A stretch of 64,000 nucleotides of DNA from Aliivibrio finisterrensis (GCF_008933155.1 NZ_WBVP01000012.1:46533-110532), one strand, 5' to 3'. Positions 52,335-63,643 are shown, counted from the stretch's first letter. Translations and numbers: made by a program. The notes: generated by a model not told the origin, from the letters alone.

Positions 52335-52663
52335 ATCCGTTCCTCATCTGTCTTGATTTTCTGGTCAGTTTTTTGATAAACGGACAGGAGTCTAAATGGA
52401 ATAACAATAATGTCAATAACGAAGTTGTTATTTTATTTGGTTTGTAATTTAAGTTGTTGAATTATAATTATTTGTAATTTTTATTGATTATAATTATCTC
52501 AATTGCAAACGATTGTTTTTATAGAATGGGTATGAAAAAGTCTTTTTTGGTAGATAATTGGACTTAAATGCATTTAATTTAAATAAACGTCTAATTTGAA
52601 TCTGTAAATAAGGTTTTTTATCTCATTATTTATCTGAGTTGGGTCAGGTTGAGATTTTTCGAG
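52335..52663 (-). promoter_or_regulatory. codBA upstream region with PurR-like box
   Basis: This is the upstream part of a gene-free stretch (52335-52757) between codB and the acyl-CoA ligase. TTGCAAACGATTGTTT at 52503-52518 matches the PurR operator (ACGCAAACGTTTGCGT) at 11 of 16 positions, including the central CAAACG. It lies 168 bp before the codB ATG. E. coli codBA is under PurR control. The surrounding sequence is very AT-rich with several TATAAT-like boxes on the minus strand (for example near 52464 and 52492), so the start site cannot be fixed. Confidence 0.55.
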
Positions 52664-52664
52664 C

Positions 52665-52704
52665 AAAAAAAAACCTCAAACATATAATTTTGCATGTTTG
52701 AGGT
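52665..52704 (-). terminator. Terminator of the acyl-CoA ligase gene
   Basis: ACCTCAAACAT (52673-52683) and ATGTTTGAGGT (52694-52704) are perfect 11-bp arms. On the minus strand a run of nine T follows the stem. Confidence 0.88.
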
Positions 52705-52757
52705 CGATAGTTTACTTAGAGCTTTATTTATTTTTGTTAACTAAGGCTTTTTATGGG

Positions 52758-54434
52758 TTATTCCCATATTATTTTTTTATCCTTAGGCCATGATGATGCG
52801 AATTCATGGTATTTCTTTTCTAAAATATGGCGTTTTATTTTTAATGTTGGGGTTAAAATACCATTCTCAATTGACCACGGCTCTTTGATCATTAATATCC
52901 CTTTTAGTTTTTCATGAGACTCTAATCCACTGTTAATTGTCTCTAAGTTTTTAAGGGCTGTGCGCTCATAACGTGCTTGGTCAAAATTAGGGTAAGCATG
53001 TGGAATGGCGAGTAAAATAGGTCCGGGTAGGCCAGAGCCAATAAGACACATCATTTCTAAATTGCTAAGATCGAAAATACGTTTCTCAATAGGAACAGGA
53101 GCAACAAATTTTCCTTTTGCGGTTTTAAAGGTGTCTTTTTTACGACCTTGAATGGTTAAATAACCTTCAGAATCAATAGAGCCAATATCTCCGGTATGTA
53201 ACCAACCTTCGTTATTAAAGCTTTCTGCTGTTGCTTCATCATTTTTATAGTAACCAGCAAAAAGCCCATCGCCTCTTACTAATATTTCTTCATCGTTAGC
53301 AATTTTGAGTTCAACGCCAGGGCCTGCAGATCCAACGCTGCCGACTTTATCGGAGCGATAAGGATAATTCAATGTGCTATAGGCAAAGGTTTCAGTCATT
53401 CCCCATGCTTCGGTTATGTTTAATCCAATACTTTCATACCATTTTAATAATCCTGCGGAGACTGGTGCAGAGCCACACCCTAGTACACGAGCTTGGTCTA
53501 ACCCTAAACCATCTGCCAGCTTGCGTTTAATTAACCCGTTAACAAAAGGGATCTTCAGTAAAATGTTTAGCTTCTTCTGCGGTAGCTTATCTTGAATTCG
53601 TTGTTGGAATACGGTCCATAACCTTGGTACTGAAATAAATAGCGTAGGGCGATGCATTTTTACATCATCAATGAAAGTATCGAGTGACTCTGGAAAAGCG
53701 GTTTGGATACCACCAAAAAAAGCAGAACCTAGGATGTATACACGTTCAGTAATGTGAGCAAGAGGCAGGTAAGAAAATAGACGATCGCCTGCTTGTATAC
53801 CAATATGATTAATAAGGTGTTTTGATGAATGACTAAATCCACCAAAGGTGAGCATTGCCCCTTTTGGTAATCCAGAAGTTCCTGAGGTATAAACAATTGA
53901 CATTAGGGTATTGTTATCATGCTCGGGCCTAAACTCGGATGGTTGGTATTGTTGAATTAGTTCATCAAATTGATATTGGCATTTTGCGGCAGAGTCATAA
54001 TTAAAAGCAATGGTGTTTATCTCTGGAAGGTTTTCCATCGCTTTTTGAGTGGCGTTAACATCATCAAGTTTTCCTACGATAAGGATTTTACTTTCGCTGT
54101 GAGTTAAACAGTGTTCAATTGTTTCAAGGCCAGCTGTTGGGAAAATAGGAACACTGACAAAATCACCGAGCATTAAAGCGAGATCCGTAATAAACCATTC
54201 AGCGCAATTTTTCGAAATTAAAGCAACCCTATCTTTTGGTTTAACGCCTAACTCTTGCAAGGATGTCACTAGGCGGAGTGCTTTATCAGCCACTTCAGAA
54301 AAAGTGTAATCCACAAATTGCCTATTTTTAATCTGACGAAGGAAAACGTCATTAGGTTTTTTTTCGGCCCATTCAAGCATTGCTTGGTGAGGAAGTTGTG
54401 GGTTTGTATTGTGGTTTAATACTGATTGGCTCAT
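52758..54434 (-). CDS. AMP-binding long-chain acyl-CoA ligase, FAA1-like
   Basis: This is an adenylate-forming enzyme that likely activates fatty acids with ATP and CoA. It has 558 residues from the ATG at 54434, which has AGGA 8 bp upstream; an in-frame ATG at 54512 would add 26 residues. The ATP/AMP signature is SIVYTSGTSGLPKGAML near residue 170. The EAWGMTET motif and the GWLHTGDIGSIDSEGYLTIQGRKKD hinge are also present. The overall layout with LFSYLPLAHITERVY is that of the FAA1/COG1022 group rather than FadD. The exact acyl substrate is unknown. Confidence 0.88.
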   Translation of the reverse strand: MSQSVLNHNTNPQLPHQAMLEWAEKKPNDVFLRQIKNRQFVDYTFSEVADKALRLVTSLQELGVKPKDRVALISKNCAEWFITDLALMLGDFVSVPIFPTAGLETIEHCLTHSESKILIVGKLDDVNATQKAMENLPEINTIAFNYDSAAKCQYQFDELIQQYQPSEFRPEHDNNTLMSIVYTSGTSGLPKGAMLTFGGFSHSSKHLINHIGIQAGDRLFSYLPLAHITERVYILGSAFFGGIQTAFPESLDTFIDDVKMHRPTLFISVPRLWTVFQQRIQDKLPQKKLNILLKIPFVNGLIKRKLADGLGLDQARVLGCGSAPVSAGLLKWYESIGLNITEAWGMTETFAYSTLNYPYRSDKVGSVGSAGPGVELKIANDEEILVRGDGLFAGYYKNDEATAESFNNEGWLHTGDIGSIDSEGYLTIQGRKKDTFKTAKGKFVAPVPIEKRIFDLSNLEMMCLIGSGLPGPILLAIPHAYPNFDQARYERTALKNLETINSGLESHEKLKGILMIKEPWSIENGILTPTLKIKRHILEKKYHEFASSWPKDKKIIWE

Positions 54435-54556
54435 AGGGGCATCCTGCGGTTTATCGTTATTATTCGTTGTTAATTTTATGTTAATTAAATATCCTTTTAA
54501 TGATTCAGTCAAATTTTAATCAAAATAATGAGAACTTTATAAGTGAGTATTTGCAC

Positions 54557-54589
54557 TAATACCAATGTGGTTAATTAGATGATCATTAT
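54557..54589. repeat. Dispersed intergenic repeat, copy 3 (inverted, diverged)
   Basis: TAATACCAAT at the left end and GATCATT at the right end match the reverse complement of copies 1 and 2, with a diverged centre (GTGGTTAATTAGAT). It sits between the acyl-CoA ligase and the mutS terminator. Confidence 0.5.
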
Positions 54590-54629
54590 TGGAACTAGTA
54601 TAATTCGAGGGTTTCAAAAATAATATAAA

Positions 54630-54664
54630 AAAGCCCGCCTATAACAGTTCATAAGCAGGCTTTG
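54630..54664 (-). terminator. Terminator of mutS
   Basis: On the minus strand AAGCCTGC and GCGGGCTT pair (one G-U) around a loop of about 15 nt, followed by TTTTTT. Confidence 0.8.
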
Positions 54665-54685
54665 GGGTTTAGTACTGTTTCTTGG

Positions 54686-57253
54686 TTATAGAAGAGCTTT
54701 TAAGCGATATAGTTCTTCTAATGCCTGGCGTGGTGTTAAATCATCCGGATTTACATTAGATAGCGCTTCTTCAACTTCGCTTGGTTCTGGGATCAAAGAG
54801 AGTTGATGTTCTTCTTTCACTTGCGCGCTTGGTGGTAATACTGATGTATTTTTAGCGCTTTCAAGTTGCTGAAGTTTTAGTTTTGCTTTCTTAATAACGG
54901 TTTTTGGAACACCCGCTAAAGAAGCGACAGCAAGACCATAAGATTTATTTGCGGCACCATCTTGAACTGCGTGCATAAAGGCAATTTCATCGCCATGCTC
55001 TACGGCATCAAGGTGTACATTCGCTAAGCCATTAAATAAATTAGGTAATTCAGTTAACTCAAAATAATGCGTGGCAAATAAAGTCATGGCGTTAATCTTT
55101 GTTGCTAGCCATTCTGCGCTTGCCCACGCTAGCGATAAACCATCATAAGTACTTGTGCCACGACCAATCTCATCCATAAGTACCAGACTATACTTGGTGG
55201 CATTATGAAGGATATTCGCGGTTTCTGTCATTTCAACCATGAAAGTTGAGCGCCCAGACGCTAGGTCGTCCGAGGCGCCAATACGTGTAAAGATACGATC
55301 GAGCAGACCTATTTTTGCTGAATCAGCAGGGACATAACAGCCAACATGAGCCATTAATGCAATGAGTGCTGTTTGACGCATATAGGTCGATTTACCACCC
55401 ATGTTAGGCCCGGTAATGATCAGCATCTTACGGTCATCATTTAAATTGATTGGGTTGGCAATAAATGGGTCTGTCATTACCTGCTCAACAACAGGGTGAC
55501 GGCCCCCTTTTATTTCCATACCAATACTTGAAGATAGTGTAGGGCGACAATAATTCAAGGTGTCCGCACGTTCTGCTAAGTTACTCAGTACATCTAACTC
55601 TGAAATCGCATTCGCCATTAATTGAAGTTGTTCTAAGTGTGGAAGAAGTTGATCAAATAGTTCTTCCCATAACTTTTTCTCTATTGCTAGTGCTTTAGAT
55701 TTTGAACTTAGGACTTTATCTTCATGCTCTTTTAATTCAGCAATGATATAACGTTCAGCATTTTTCAATGTTTGACGGCGAACATAATGTGCGGGTGCTT
55801 TATGACTTTGCCCTTTACTGATTTGAATATAAAAGCCATGTACGTTGTTATAACCGACTTTTAATGTATCAATGCCGTGACGTTCACGTTCTTCTTGTTC
55901 TAGCTTATCTAAATATTGAGTTGCACCATTGGCTAGATCTCGCCATTGATCGAGCTCTTCGTTATAACCATCAGCTAAAACACCACCATCACGAATGATC
56001 ACTGGAGGGTTGTCTTTTATTGCACGCTCTAAAAGCTCACAAATTGAATCGATTGGTTGTGCTAGTTGAGCTAAGTTTTGTAAATGAGTTTGCTTAAATT
56101 CTTGTGCGGTTTGAGCTAGTTCTGGTAACTGTTGCAGTGCATTACGTAAGCGAGCAAGATCTCGTGGTCGAGCTGAGCGTAATGCAAGTCGAGCGAGAAT
56201 ACGTTCTACATCACCAATGTTTCTTAACTGTGGAGACAGTTCGTTAAATAGCGCTTCATCTTTTAATTCCCCAATAGCATCAAGACGTTGGTTTAATACA
56301 TCATGTGTTCTAACAGGTTGATGTAACCAGCGTTTTAACAGACGGCTACCCATTGCGGTTGCTGTATGATCAAGTACTTCTGATAACGTATGATTGAATC
56401 CACCCGCTAAATTTTGGGTGATTTCAAGATTTCGACGTGTCGCCGCATCTAGGATCACTGAGTCATCTTGATGATCCATTACGATGGAGCGAATATGAGG
56501 CAGAGTAGTACGTTGAGTGTCTTTTACATATTGAATAAGACAGCCAGCAGCACATAAACCAAATTCAGCTTTTTCAACCCCAAAGCCAACCAAGTCGCGA
56601 GTTCCAAATTGTTGGTTTAACTGTTGTTTAGCAGTATCAAGCTCAAATTCCCATACTGGGCGACGACGATTACCATTTCTTTTTTCTAATAAATGAACTG
56701 GTTCAAAATCTTCACTGAATAACAGCTCAGTTGGGGCTGTACGTTGCAGCTCGGCAAGCATCGCTTCTTCAGTATTTGGCTCTGAGAGTTTAAAACGACC
56801 AGAGGTGATATCTAATGTAGCGTAACCAAAATGGCCTTTATGATGATAAATAGCGGCAATTAAGTTATCAAAACGTTCAGGAAGAAGCGCTTCATCAGTT
56901 ACAGTACCAGGGGTAACGATACGAACAACTTTACGCTCAACAGGACCTTTACTCGTCGCTGGGTCACCCACTTGCTCACAAATCGCAACCGATTCACCTT
57001 GCTGAACTAATTTGGCTAAATAGCCCTCAACAGCATGGTAAGGAAGGCCTGCCATTGGGATAGGTTCGCCTGCAGAAGAGCCTCGTTTAGTTAAAGAGAT
57101 CTCAAGCAGTTGAGAGGCTCGTTTCGCATCATCATAGAAAAGCTCATAAAAATCGCCCATACGATAGAACAGTAAAATATCCGGGTTTTCAGATTTTAAA
57201 CGCAAGTACTGTTGCATCATTGGGGTGTGTTTTTCAGTTGATTTTGTTGCCAC
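54686..57253 (-). CDS. mutS: DNA mismatch repair protein MutS
   Basis: MutS binds mismatches and starts methyl-directed repair. I choose the GTG at 57253 ([20 protein letters not shown]), which has TAGGT 7 bp upstream. This gives 855 residues against 853 in E. coli; the ATG at 57436 would add 61 unrelated residues and run through pncC. The mismatch-reading FYELF motif lies near residue 35. Connector, lever and clamp domains follow, then Walker [15 protein letters not shown] near residue 614 and the [14 protein letters not shown]alker B region. A short C-terminal tetramerisation tail ends the protein. It is divergent from pncC. Confidence 0.97.
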   Translation of the reverse strand: MATKSTEKHTPMMQQYLRLKSENPDILLFYRMGDFYELFYDDAKRASQLLEISLTKRGSSAGEPIPMAGLPYHAVEGYLAKLVQQGESVAICEQVGDPATSKGPVERKVVRIVTPGTVTDEALLPERFDNLIAAIYHHKGHFGYATLDITSGRFKLSEPNTEEAMLAELQRTAPTELLFSEDFEPVHLLEKRNGNRRRPVWEFELDTAKQQLNQQFGTRDLVGFGVEKAEFGLCAAGCLIQYVKDTQRTTLPHIRSIVMDHQDDSVILDAATRRNLEITQNLAGGFNHTLSEVLDHTATAMGSRLLKRWLHQPVRTHDVLNQRLDAIGELKDEALFNELSPQLRNIGDVERILARLALRSARPRDLARLRNALQQLPELAQTAQEFKQTHLQNLAQLAQPIDSICELLERAIKDNPPVIIRDGGVLADGYNEELDQWRDLANGATQYLDKLEQEERERHGIDTLKVGYNNVHGFYIQISKGQSHKAPAHYVRRQTLKNAERYIIAELKEHEDKVLSSKSKALAIEKKLWEELFDQLLPHLEQLQLMANAISELDVLSNLAERADTLNYCRPTLSSSIGMEIKGGRHPVVEQVMTDPFIANPINLNDDRKMLIITGPNMGGKSTYMRQTALIALMAHVGCYVPADSAKIGLLDRIFTRIGASDDLASGRSTFMVEMTETANILHNATKYSLVLMDEIGRGTSTYDGLSLAWASAEWLATKINAMTLFATHYFELTELPNLFNGLANVHLDAVEHGDEIAFMHAVQDGAANKSYGLAVASLAGVPKTVIKKAKLKLQQLESAKNTSVLPPSAQVKEEHQLSLIPEPSEVEEALSNVNPDDLTPRQALEELYRLKALL

Positions 57254-57360
57254 AACGAGACCTAATGAGTGTAGAAAATATTTGTTGCTAAGAATACGTG
57301 AATCAAAGCAGCAATCAAAGATAGAATGGATAAAATTCGAATCAAGATGGAAAGAATCTA

Positions 57361-57858
57361 ATGGATATGGTGAAAAATATGCAACTTGCCCAAAAAGTTG
57401 GTGAGTTATTAATGCAACAAGGTAAGACCATGGCATGTGCAGAGTCTTGTACTGGTGGGGGGGTGGCTTTCTGCGCGACAGAAAATGCAGGAAGTTCCGC
57501 TTGGTTTGAGCGTGGTTTTGTTACTTACAGTAATGAATCAAAAAACGAATCACTGGGCGTTAGTTTAGAGACATTACAGCGTTTTGGTGCTGTGAGTGAG
57601 CCCGTAGTAAAAGAGATGGCTAAAGGTACTTTGGTGCACAGTAACGCTGATATTACGGTTTCAATTAGTGGTATTGCTGGCCCTGGTGGTGGGAGTGATG
57701 AAAAACCTGTTGGGACCGTTTGTTTTGGCTTTGCTGATAAACATGACTGGCATTATGAAACTACTGTATATTTTACTGGTGAACGCTGTGATATTAGAAA
57801 AAGTGCGATCAAATATGCATTTCTCACATTAAAGAATCGTTTGTTAGATCTTAACTAA
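57361..57858 (+). CDS. pncC: Nicotinamide-nucleotide amidase (CinA C-terminal domain)
   Basis: PncC deamidates nicotinamide mononucleotide in the NAD salvage cycle. It has 165 residues and consists only of the CinA C-terminal domain. Signatures are [14 protein letters not shown] near residue 24, the [10 protein letters not shown] segment, and [22 protein letters not shown] near residue 101. GGAAAG precedes the chosen ATG; ATGs at 57367 and 57379 are alternatives. Its position before recA is conserved in E. coli. Confidence 0.94.
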   Translation: MDMVKNMQLAQKVGELLMQQGKTMACAESCTGGGVAFCATENAGSSAWFERGFVTYSNESKNESLGVSLETLQRFGAVSEPVVKEMAKGTLVHSNADITVSISGIAGPGGGSDEKPVGTVCFGFADKHDWHYETTVYFTGERCDIRKSAIKYAFLTLKNRLLDLN

Positions 57859-57925
57859 TTCAGAAGGTTAAGTGTTATTTAGTCGAAATTATATCGAAAG
57901 TTAAAGAAAAAATGATACAAGCCTA

Positions 57926-57953
57926 TAGACACTGTATGAATAGACAGTATACT
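57926..57953 (+). promoter_or_regulatory. recA promoter with LexA box
   Basis: TAGACA at 57926-57931 and TATACT at 57948-57953 are separated by 16 bp. Between them lies CTGT-ATGAATAG-ACAG at 57932-57947, a perfect CTGT-N8-ACAG SOS box. LexA binding would block the promoter. Confidence 0.92.
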
Positions 57954-58000
57954 ACTGGTTATTAACTGATTACGTGATCTAGAGTAACTGGAGAATCAAG

Positions 58001-59050
58001 ATGGACGATAACAAGAAAAAAGCACTGGCCGCCGCATTAGGTCAAATTGAAAAACAATTTGGTAAAGGTTCAATCATGAAGTTGGGCGATAACCGCACAA
58101 TGGATGTTGAGACTGTGTCTACTGGTTCTTTATCTCTTGATATTGCACTTGGTGCTGGTGGTTTACCAATGGGTCGAATCGTTGAGATCTTCGGTCCTGA
58201 GAGTTCAGGTAAAACAACATTAACTCTTGAATTAATAGCTGCAGCACAGCGTGAGGGTAAAACATGTGCCTTTATCGATGCTGAGCATGCTCTAGATCCT
58301 GTTTATGCTAAAAAACTTGGCGTAAACATTGATGAATTATTAGTTTCTCAACCTGATACGGGTGAGCAAGCTCTAGAGATCTGTGATGCGTTAGCGCGCT
58401 CTGGTGCTGTTGATGTAATGGTTATTGACTCGGTTGCTGCGTTAACACCAAAAGCTGAAATTGAAGGTGAAATGGGCGATAGCCACATGGGTCTTCAGGC
58501 ACGTATGCTTTCTCAAGCAATGCGTAAGTTAACGGGTAATCTAAAACAATCAAATTGTATGGCTATCTTCATCAACCAAATTCGTATGAAAATTGGTGTG
58601 ATGTTTGGTAACCCAGAGACCACAACGGGTGGTAATGCACTTAAGTTTTATGCATCAGTTCGTCTTGATATTCGTCGTACAGGCGCAGTAAAAGATGGCG
58701 ACGAAGTGATTGGTAACGAAACACGCATTAAAGTTGTTAAAAATAAAATTGCAGCACCATTTAAGCAAGCTGAAACTCAAATCTTATACGGAAAAGGGTT
58801 TAACCGCGAAGGTGAATTAATTGATTTAGGTGTTAAGCATAAATTAGTTGATAAGGCGGGTGCTTGGTACAGCTATAACGGCGACAAGATTGGTCAAGGT
58901 AAAGCAAACGCTTCTAAGTTTATGCGTGATAACGTAGCCATTGCTTCGGAACTAGACGCTAAATTACGTGAGCTGTTACTGACTCCAGCAGAAGATCAGC
59001 CAGAAAGGCCAGATGTGACTTCTGAAGTAGAAGAAAACGAAGAGTTCTAA
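58001..59050 (+). CDS. recA: Recombinase RecA
   Basis: RecA performs homologous strand exchange and triggers LexA cleavage. It has 349 residues. Walker [11 protein letters not shown] lies near residue 67, Walker [11 protein letters not shown] near 140, and the L1/L2 loops include [25 protein letters not shown] and [30 protein letters not shown]. The C-terminal tail is acidic. An SOS box is in the promoter. Unlike many relatives, no recX follows. Confidence 0.99.
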   Translation: MDDNKKKALAAALGQIEKQFGKGSIMKLGDNRTMDVETVSTGSLSLDIALGAGGLPMGRIVEIFGPESSGKTTLTLELIAAAQREGKTCAFIDAEHALDPVYAKKLGVNIDELLVSQPDTGEQALEICDALARSGAVDVMVIDSVAALTPKAEIEGEMGDSHMGLQARMLSQAMRKLTGNLKQSNCMAIFINQIRMKIGVMFGNPETTTGGNALKFYASVRLDIRRTGAVKDGDEVIGNETRIKVVKNKIAAPFKQAETQILYGKGFNREGELIDLGVKHKLVDKAGAWYSYNGDKIGQGKANASKFMRDNVAIASELDAKLRELLLTPAEDQPERPDVTSEVEENEEF

Positions 59051-59078
59051 ATCGCTTTCTTTGAAAATAAATGCAGAC

Positions 59079-59108
59079 AAAAGCCAAACCACAGTGTTTG
59101 GCTTTTTT
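59079..59108 (+). terminator. Terminator after recA
   Basis: AAAAGCCAAAC / GTTTGGCTTTT stem with a 6-nt loop and T6 tail. Confidence 0.88.
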
Positions 59109-59295
59109 GTTTCTATTTATTGAGAATCTATCAGTGATATTCTAAAACCCTCCTTATTCCTCATTTGATCACTTTACTTATCTATATTTCGCTTGCATTT
59201 GCGTATACAATGTTCGAAATTCTGTCTAAAAAACACTGCTTGTCTTAACTGAGTACAAGAGTGAGTTAACCTACGATTCAATCAGGAATACCTAC

Positions 59296-61875
59296 ATGTA
59301 TATGAGCACTGACGAGATCCGCCGTGCGTTTCTTGCTTTTTTTGAAAGCAAAGGACACCAAATTGTTGAGAGTTCTTCTCTAGTTCCAGCAAATGACCCA
59401 ACTCTTTTATTTACCAACGCAGGTATGAACCAATTTAAGGATTGTTTCCTAGGTTCAGAAAAACGTAACTATACTCGTGCAACAACGGCTCAACGTTGTG
59501 TTCGTGCTGGTGGTAAGCATAACGATTTAGAAAACGTAGGCTTTACTGCTCGTCACCATACTTTCTTTGAAATGCTAGGTAACTTCAGCTTTGGTGATTA
59601 CTTCAAGCAAGATGCAATCAAGTATGCTTGGGAGTTTCTAACAGAGCGTCTAGAACTGCCAGCTGACCGTTTATTAGTCACTATTTATGAAACTGATGAC
59701 GAAGCTTTCGAAATCTGGAATAAAGAAATGGGTATTCCAGCAGATCGTATCGTACGCATAGGTGACAATAAAGGTGCACCTTACGCATCAGATAACTTCT
59801 GGCAGATGGGTGATACTGGTCCTTGTGGTCCTTGTACTGAGATTTTCTACGATCACGGTGAGCACATTTGGGGTGGCCGTCCAGGTTCTCCTGAAGAAGA
59901 TGGCGACCGTTTCATTGAGATTTGGAACAACGTATTTATGCAATTCAACCGTCAAGCAGACGGTACAATGGAACTGCTTCCTAAGCCATCAGTAGATACA
60001 GGTATGGGTATTGAGCGTATTGCAGCAATCATGCAAGGCGTTCACTCAAACTATGAAATTGATATCTTCCAAACACTAATTAAAGAAACAGCAAAAGTAG
60101 TTGGTTACGATGATCTTTCAAACCAATCTCTACGTGTTGTTGCTGATCACATCCGTTCTTGTTCTTACTTAATTGTTGATGGTGTTATGCCATCAAACGA
60201 AGGTCGTGGTTACGTATTACGTCGTATTATTCGTCGTGCGGTACGTCACGGTAACAAGTTAGGTGCTAAAGGCTCTTACTTCTATAAATTAGTTGGTCCA
60301 TTGGCTGAGATCATGGGAACCGCTGGTGAAGAGCTGAAAAAACAGCAAGCGCTAGTTGAAAAAGTTCTTAAGATTGAAGAAGAAAACTTTGGTCGCACAC
60401 TAGAGCGTGGAATGGTAATTCTAAACGAAGCGTTAGATAACCTTGACGGTACGGTTCTTGATGGTGAAACAGTATTTAAACTTTATGATACTTACGGTTT
60501 CCCTGCTGATTTAACCAATGATGTTGCTCGTGAGCGTGAATTAACTATCGATGAAGATGGTTTTGAAAAAGCGATGGAAGAACAACGTCAACGTGCTCGT
60601 GAAGCGGGTCAATTTGGTACTGATTATAATGCAGTGATCAAAGTTGAATCTGAAACAGTATTCCACGGTTATGATTCGACTGAAGCAAAAGCAACGGTAT
60701 TAGAAATCTTCCGCGAAGGTGAAGCCGTTGAGACTCTTTCTGCTGGTGATGATGCGATTCTAATTTTAGATGCAACACCATTCTATGCTGAGTCAGGTGG
60801 TCAATCTGGTGATGCCGGTATCATTACTGTTGAAGCGGGTAAGTTTGTTGTTACTGATACTCAAAAAGTAGGTAATGCAATTGGTCACCACGGTAAGTTA
60901 GTTGAAGGTGTATTATCAACGGCTGATAGTGCAATGGCCCAAGTTGATGAAGCTCGTCGTACTGCGATTACTTTAAATCACTCAGCAACTCACTTATTAC
61001 ACGCAGCACTTCGTGAAGTACTCGGTGAGCACGTAACTCAAAAAGGCTCATTAGTTAAGGCGGAAGGTTTACGTTTTGACTTCTCTAACCTTGAAGGCGT
61101 AAAAGCTGAAGAATTACGTAAAGTTGAGCGTATTGTTAACCAGCAAGTGCGTTTAAACCATGAGATTGAAACAAATCTAATGGACATTGATGCAGCGAAA
61201 GAAAAAGGCGCAATGGCTCTATTTGGTGAGAAATACGACGATGAAGTTCGTGTTCTTTCTATGGGGGAGTTCTCAACTGAATTGTGTGGTGGTATTCATG
61301 CATCAAGCACTGGTGATATTGGCTTATTTAAAATTACGTCAGAAAGTGGTATTGCTGCAGGTATCCGCCGTATTGAAGCCGTTACTGGTGAAGCAGCATT
61401 AGACGCGATTGAAGCACAACAAAAATCAGCAGATAAAAAGCTGAATGAAGCTGTATCAAAAGCAAAACAACTTGAGAAAGAGATCCAACAGCTTAAAGAT
61501 AAGCTAGCGTCTCAAGAAGGTGCAAATCTGATCAATCAAGTTCAAGACATTGCCGGAACAAAAGTGCTTATTGCTCAGTTAGATGGTGCAGAGAGTAAAG
61601 CGCTTCGTGGCATGGTCGATGAGCTTAAAAATCAAATTGGTAGCTGCGTTATCATGTTAGGTAATGTGAATGACGGTAAAGTTGGTTTAATTGCTGGCGT
61701 AACTAAAGATCTTATTGGCCAAGTGAAAGCGGGTGAATTAGTGAATATGGTTGCACAACAAGTTGGTGGTAAAGGCGGCGGTCGTCCTGATATGGCTCAA
61801 GCTGGCGGTACTGATGCTAATGCATTACCTGCAGCACTAGCTTCCGTTGAAGCTTGGCTAACTGAGCGTCTGTAA
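59296..61875 (+). CDS. alaS: Alanyl-tRNA synthetase
   Basis: AlaS charges tRNA-Ala. It has 859 residues. The class II catalytic core begins [18 protein letters not shown] with [21 protein letters not shown] (motif 1 region), and [19 protein letters not shown] is motif 2. The editing domain has [13 protein letters not shown] near residue 562 and the CGGIHAS cysteine-histidine motif near 667. The C-terminal C-Ala domain ends with [15 protein letters not shown] is 8 bp before the chosen ATG; ATG 59302 would also be possible. lysC-type kinase follows 12 bp later. Confidence 0.98.
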   Translation: MYMSTDEIRRAFLAFFESKGHQIVESSSLVPANDPTLLFTNAGMNQFKDCFLGSEKRNYTRATTAQRCVRAGGKHNDLENVGFTARHHTFFEMLGNFSFGDYFKQDAIKYAWEFLTERLELPADRLLVTIYETDDEAFEIWNKEMGIPADRIVRIGDNKGAPYASDNFWQMGDTGPCGPCTEIFYDHGEHIWGGRPGSPEEDGDRFIEIWNNVFMQFNRQADGTMELLPKPSVDTGMGIERIAAIMQGVHSNYEIDIFQTLIKETAKVVGYDDLSNQSLRVVADHIRSCSYLIVDGVMPSNEGRGYVLRRIIRRAVRHGNKLGAKGSYFYKLVGPLAEIMGTAGEELKKQQALVEKVLKIEEENFGRTLERGMVILNEALDNLDGTVLDGETVFKLYDTYGFPADLTNDVARERELTIDEDGFEKAMEEQRQRAREAGQFGTDYNAVIKVESETVFHGYDSTEAKATVLEIFREGEAVETLSAGDDAILILDATPFYAESGGQSGDAGIITVEAGKFVVTDTQKVGNAIGHHGKLVEGVLSTADSAMAQVDEARRTAITLNHSATHLLHAALREVLGEHVTQKGSLVKAEGLRFDFSNLEGVKAEELRKVERIVNQQVRLNHEIETNLMDIDAAKEKGAMALFGEKYDDEVRVLSMGEFSTELCGGIHASSTGDIGLFKITSESGIAAGIRRIEAVTGEAALDAIEAQQKSADKKLNEAVSKAKQLEKEIQQLKDKLASQEGANLINQVQDIAGTKVLIAQLDGAESKALRGMVDELKNQIGSCVIMLGNVNDGKVGLIAGVTKDLIGQVKAGELVNMVAQQVGGKGGGRPDMAQAGGTDANALPAALASVEAWLTERL

Positions 61876-61887
61876 TAGGTCGTATCG

Positions 61888-63057
61888 GTGGCATTAATCG
61901 TACAAAAGTATGGTGGTACATCAGTTGGATCCGTTGAGCGGATCCAATCTGTTTCTGAACGCATCATTTCAACCCAGCAGCAAGGACATGATGTTGTTGT
62001 TGCTGTTTCTGCTATGGCGGGTGAAACCAATCGTTTAATGAATTTGGCAAATCAAATGAGCGAGGTTCCAGAACCACGTGAATTAGATATGTTGCTTTCT
62101 GCTGGCGAGCAAGTTTCTATCGCGTTATTAGCCCTATCTTTAAATCAAAAGGGCATTAAAGCTATTTCTTTAACGGCTGATCAGGCTGGAATCTACACTA
62201 ACAATAGATTTAATGATGCAACTATTGAGCATATTGAAACCGATTTAATAACTCAGTGGGTAGATAAAGGTTATATTGTTATTGTTGCTGGTTTTCAGGG
62301 GCGAGATAAGAATGGCAACATTACGACATTGGGAAGAGGCGGCTCAGATACCACGGCGGTTGCTTTAGCTGCTGCATTAAATGCAGATGAGTGCCAAATA
62401 TTTACTGATGTTGATGGTGTGTATTCTTCAGATCCTCGATTTGTATCTAATACACGTCGTTTAAAAGAAATCTCTTTTTCAGATATGCACTTATTAGCAA
62501 AGTCTGGAGCCAAAGTATTACAGGAGCATTCTGTCGCTCACGCCTGGAATTCATCGGTTACCTTACGGGTATTATCATCATTTGATGATGGTGAAGGGAC
62601 ACTGATTTGTGAACAACCGGTAGAGAGCAAAGGGGTAACTGGTTTAGCGCTTAAGCAGGATTTACTCCTAATAGAGTGTAATGGCTTTTTAGAAGAAGAG
62701 TTGATTGATTTACGTAAACAGTACCCTGTGTTAATTGAAAGGTGTGATTGTTTTCAAATTGTTGTGCCAAAAGCGGCTTTTTTACAATTGAAACTGGCAT
62801 TTAGCACAAAAATACGCAATATTAGTAGCTTATCAATTCTGACGTTAGTTGGAGATAAGGTTGAAGGGATGGCAGACTCTGCTTGCAATCAACTAATGGC
62901 TAATTTTGTTGATATTTATCAGCATAGTATAGCGCCTAAAAGTTTTTCGGTTATCGTGAATCAAGCTGATTTAGAACGAGCGGCAGATATTTTACATAAA
63001 ACGTTTGTTATTACAGAGCAATCACAAGATAATGACCTTATGATCGCTGTTTCTTGA
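61888..63057 (+). CDS. Aspartate kinase
   Basis: This enzyme phosphorylates aspartate, the entry step to lysine, threonine, methionine and diaminopimelate. It has 389 residues beginning with GTG. The kinase domain has IVQKYGGTSVGSVERI at the start, GRGGSDTTAVALAAALNADECQIFTDVDGVYSSDPR near residue 150, and KSGAKVLQEHSVAHAW near residue 208. Two ACT-like regulatory regions follow but are less conserved than in LysC of E. coli (449 residues). It could be called lysC, but the isozyme is uncertain. The alaS-aspartokinase-csrA order is usual in vibrios and pseudomonads. Confidence 0.93.
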   Translation: MALIVQKYGGTSVGSVERIQSVSERIISTQQQGHDVVVAVSAMAGETNRLMNLANQMSEVPEPRELDMLLSAGEQVSIALLALSLNQKGIKAISLTADQAGIYTNNRFNDATIEHIETDLITQWVDKGYIVIVAGFQGRDKNGNITTLGRGGSDTTAVALAAALNADECQIFTDVDGVYSSDPRFVSNTRRLKEISFSDMHLLAKSGAKVLQEHSVAHAWNSSVTLRVLSSFDDGEGTLICEQPVESKGVTGLALKQDLLLIECNGFLEEELIDLRKQYPVLIERCDCFQIVVPKAAFLQLKLAFSTKIRNISSLSILTLVGDKVEGMADSACNQLMANFVDIYQHSIAPKSFSVIVNQADLERAADILHKTFVITEQSQDNDLMIAVS

Positions 63058-63138
63058 GCAAAGACGTTTATGAAAATAAGCGATAACGGACAAAACATAC
63101 ATTTATTATAAAACTGAGATAACTCAAGGAGCATTCGA

Positions 63139-63336
63139 ATGCTAATTTTGACTCGCCGTGTAGGTGAAACTCTTATGATTGGTGACGAAGTAACAGTTAC
63201 TGTACTAGGCGTTAAAGGTAACCAAGTACGCATTGGTGTTAATGCACCTAAAGAAGTATCTGTACACCGTGAAGAAATTTATATGCGCATTCAAGCGGAA
63301 AAAGGTACACCTGCAGCATCGCAAGGTAACTTTTAA
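63139..63336 (+). CDS. csrA: Carbon storage regulator CsrA
   Basis: CsrA is a dimeric RNA-binding protein that represses or stabilises mRNAs at GGA motifs and controls carbon flow, motility and biofilm. It has 65 residues. [37 protein letters not shown] is conserved, with the RNA-contacting Leu4 and Arg44 (VSVHREEIY). A clear ribosome site, AAGGAG, precedes the ATG. Ser and Arg tRNA genes follow, as in E. coli. Confidence 0.98.
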   Translation: MLILTRRVGETLMIGDEVTVTVLGVKGNQVRIGVNAPKEVSVHREEIYMRIQAEKGTPAASQGNF

Positions 63337-63507
63337 TTTCGTATGAATAGGGTTAACAGTGTTGACCTTGTTTGTTTTTATTTAGCATTTATGAGTAAAA
63401 ATAAACAAAATAAAAGGCGCAAACTAGGGATAACGTTTTATTTTTGTTCGCTTTGGTCATTTCATAGGCTGTTAAACAAAAAACGTTATTTTTTACTAAG
63501 AAAGTCA

Positions 63508-63535
63508 TTGACATATTTTTGGTAAACCGTAATAT
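63508..63535 (+). promoter_or_regulatory. Strong promoter of the Ser/Arg tRNA cluster
   Basis: Perfect TTGACA at 63508-63513, 16 bp, TAATAT at 63530-63535. The start would be about 63542, just before the first tRNA. Confidence 0.8.
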
Positions 63536-63550
63536 GTGCCTCCTCAAGAC

Positions 63551-63643
63551 GGTGAGGTGGCCGAGAGGCTGAAGGCGCTCCCCTGCTAAGGGAGTATGCG
63601 GTTTATAGCCGCATCGAGGGTTCGAATCCCTCCTTCACCGCCA
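63551..63643 (+). tRNA. tRNA-Ser (GCT), copy 1
   Basis: A 93-nt class II tRNA: GGTGAGG/CCTTCACC-type acceptor, anticodon loop CTGCTAA giving GCT, long variable arm (TATGCGGTTTATAGCCGCATC), T-loop GGTTCGAATCC and encoded CCA. Identical to the copy at 63841. Confidence 0.96.

Noticed and set aside
57254..57436. 61-residue N-terminal extension of MutS
   Set aside because: It overlaps pncC on the opposite strand and is not MutS-like; GTG at 57253 gives the expected 855 residues.
63343..63525. 60-codon open frame between csrA and the tRNA cluster
   Set aside because: It lies in AT-rich leader sequence, has no ribosome site, resembles no family I know and runs into the tRNA promoter.
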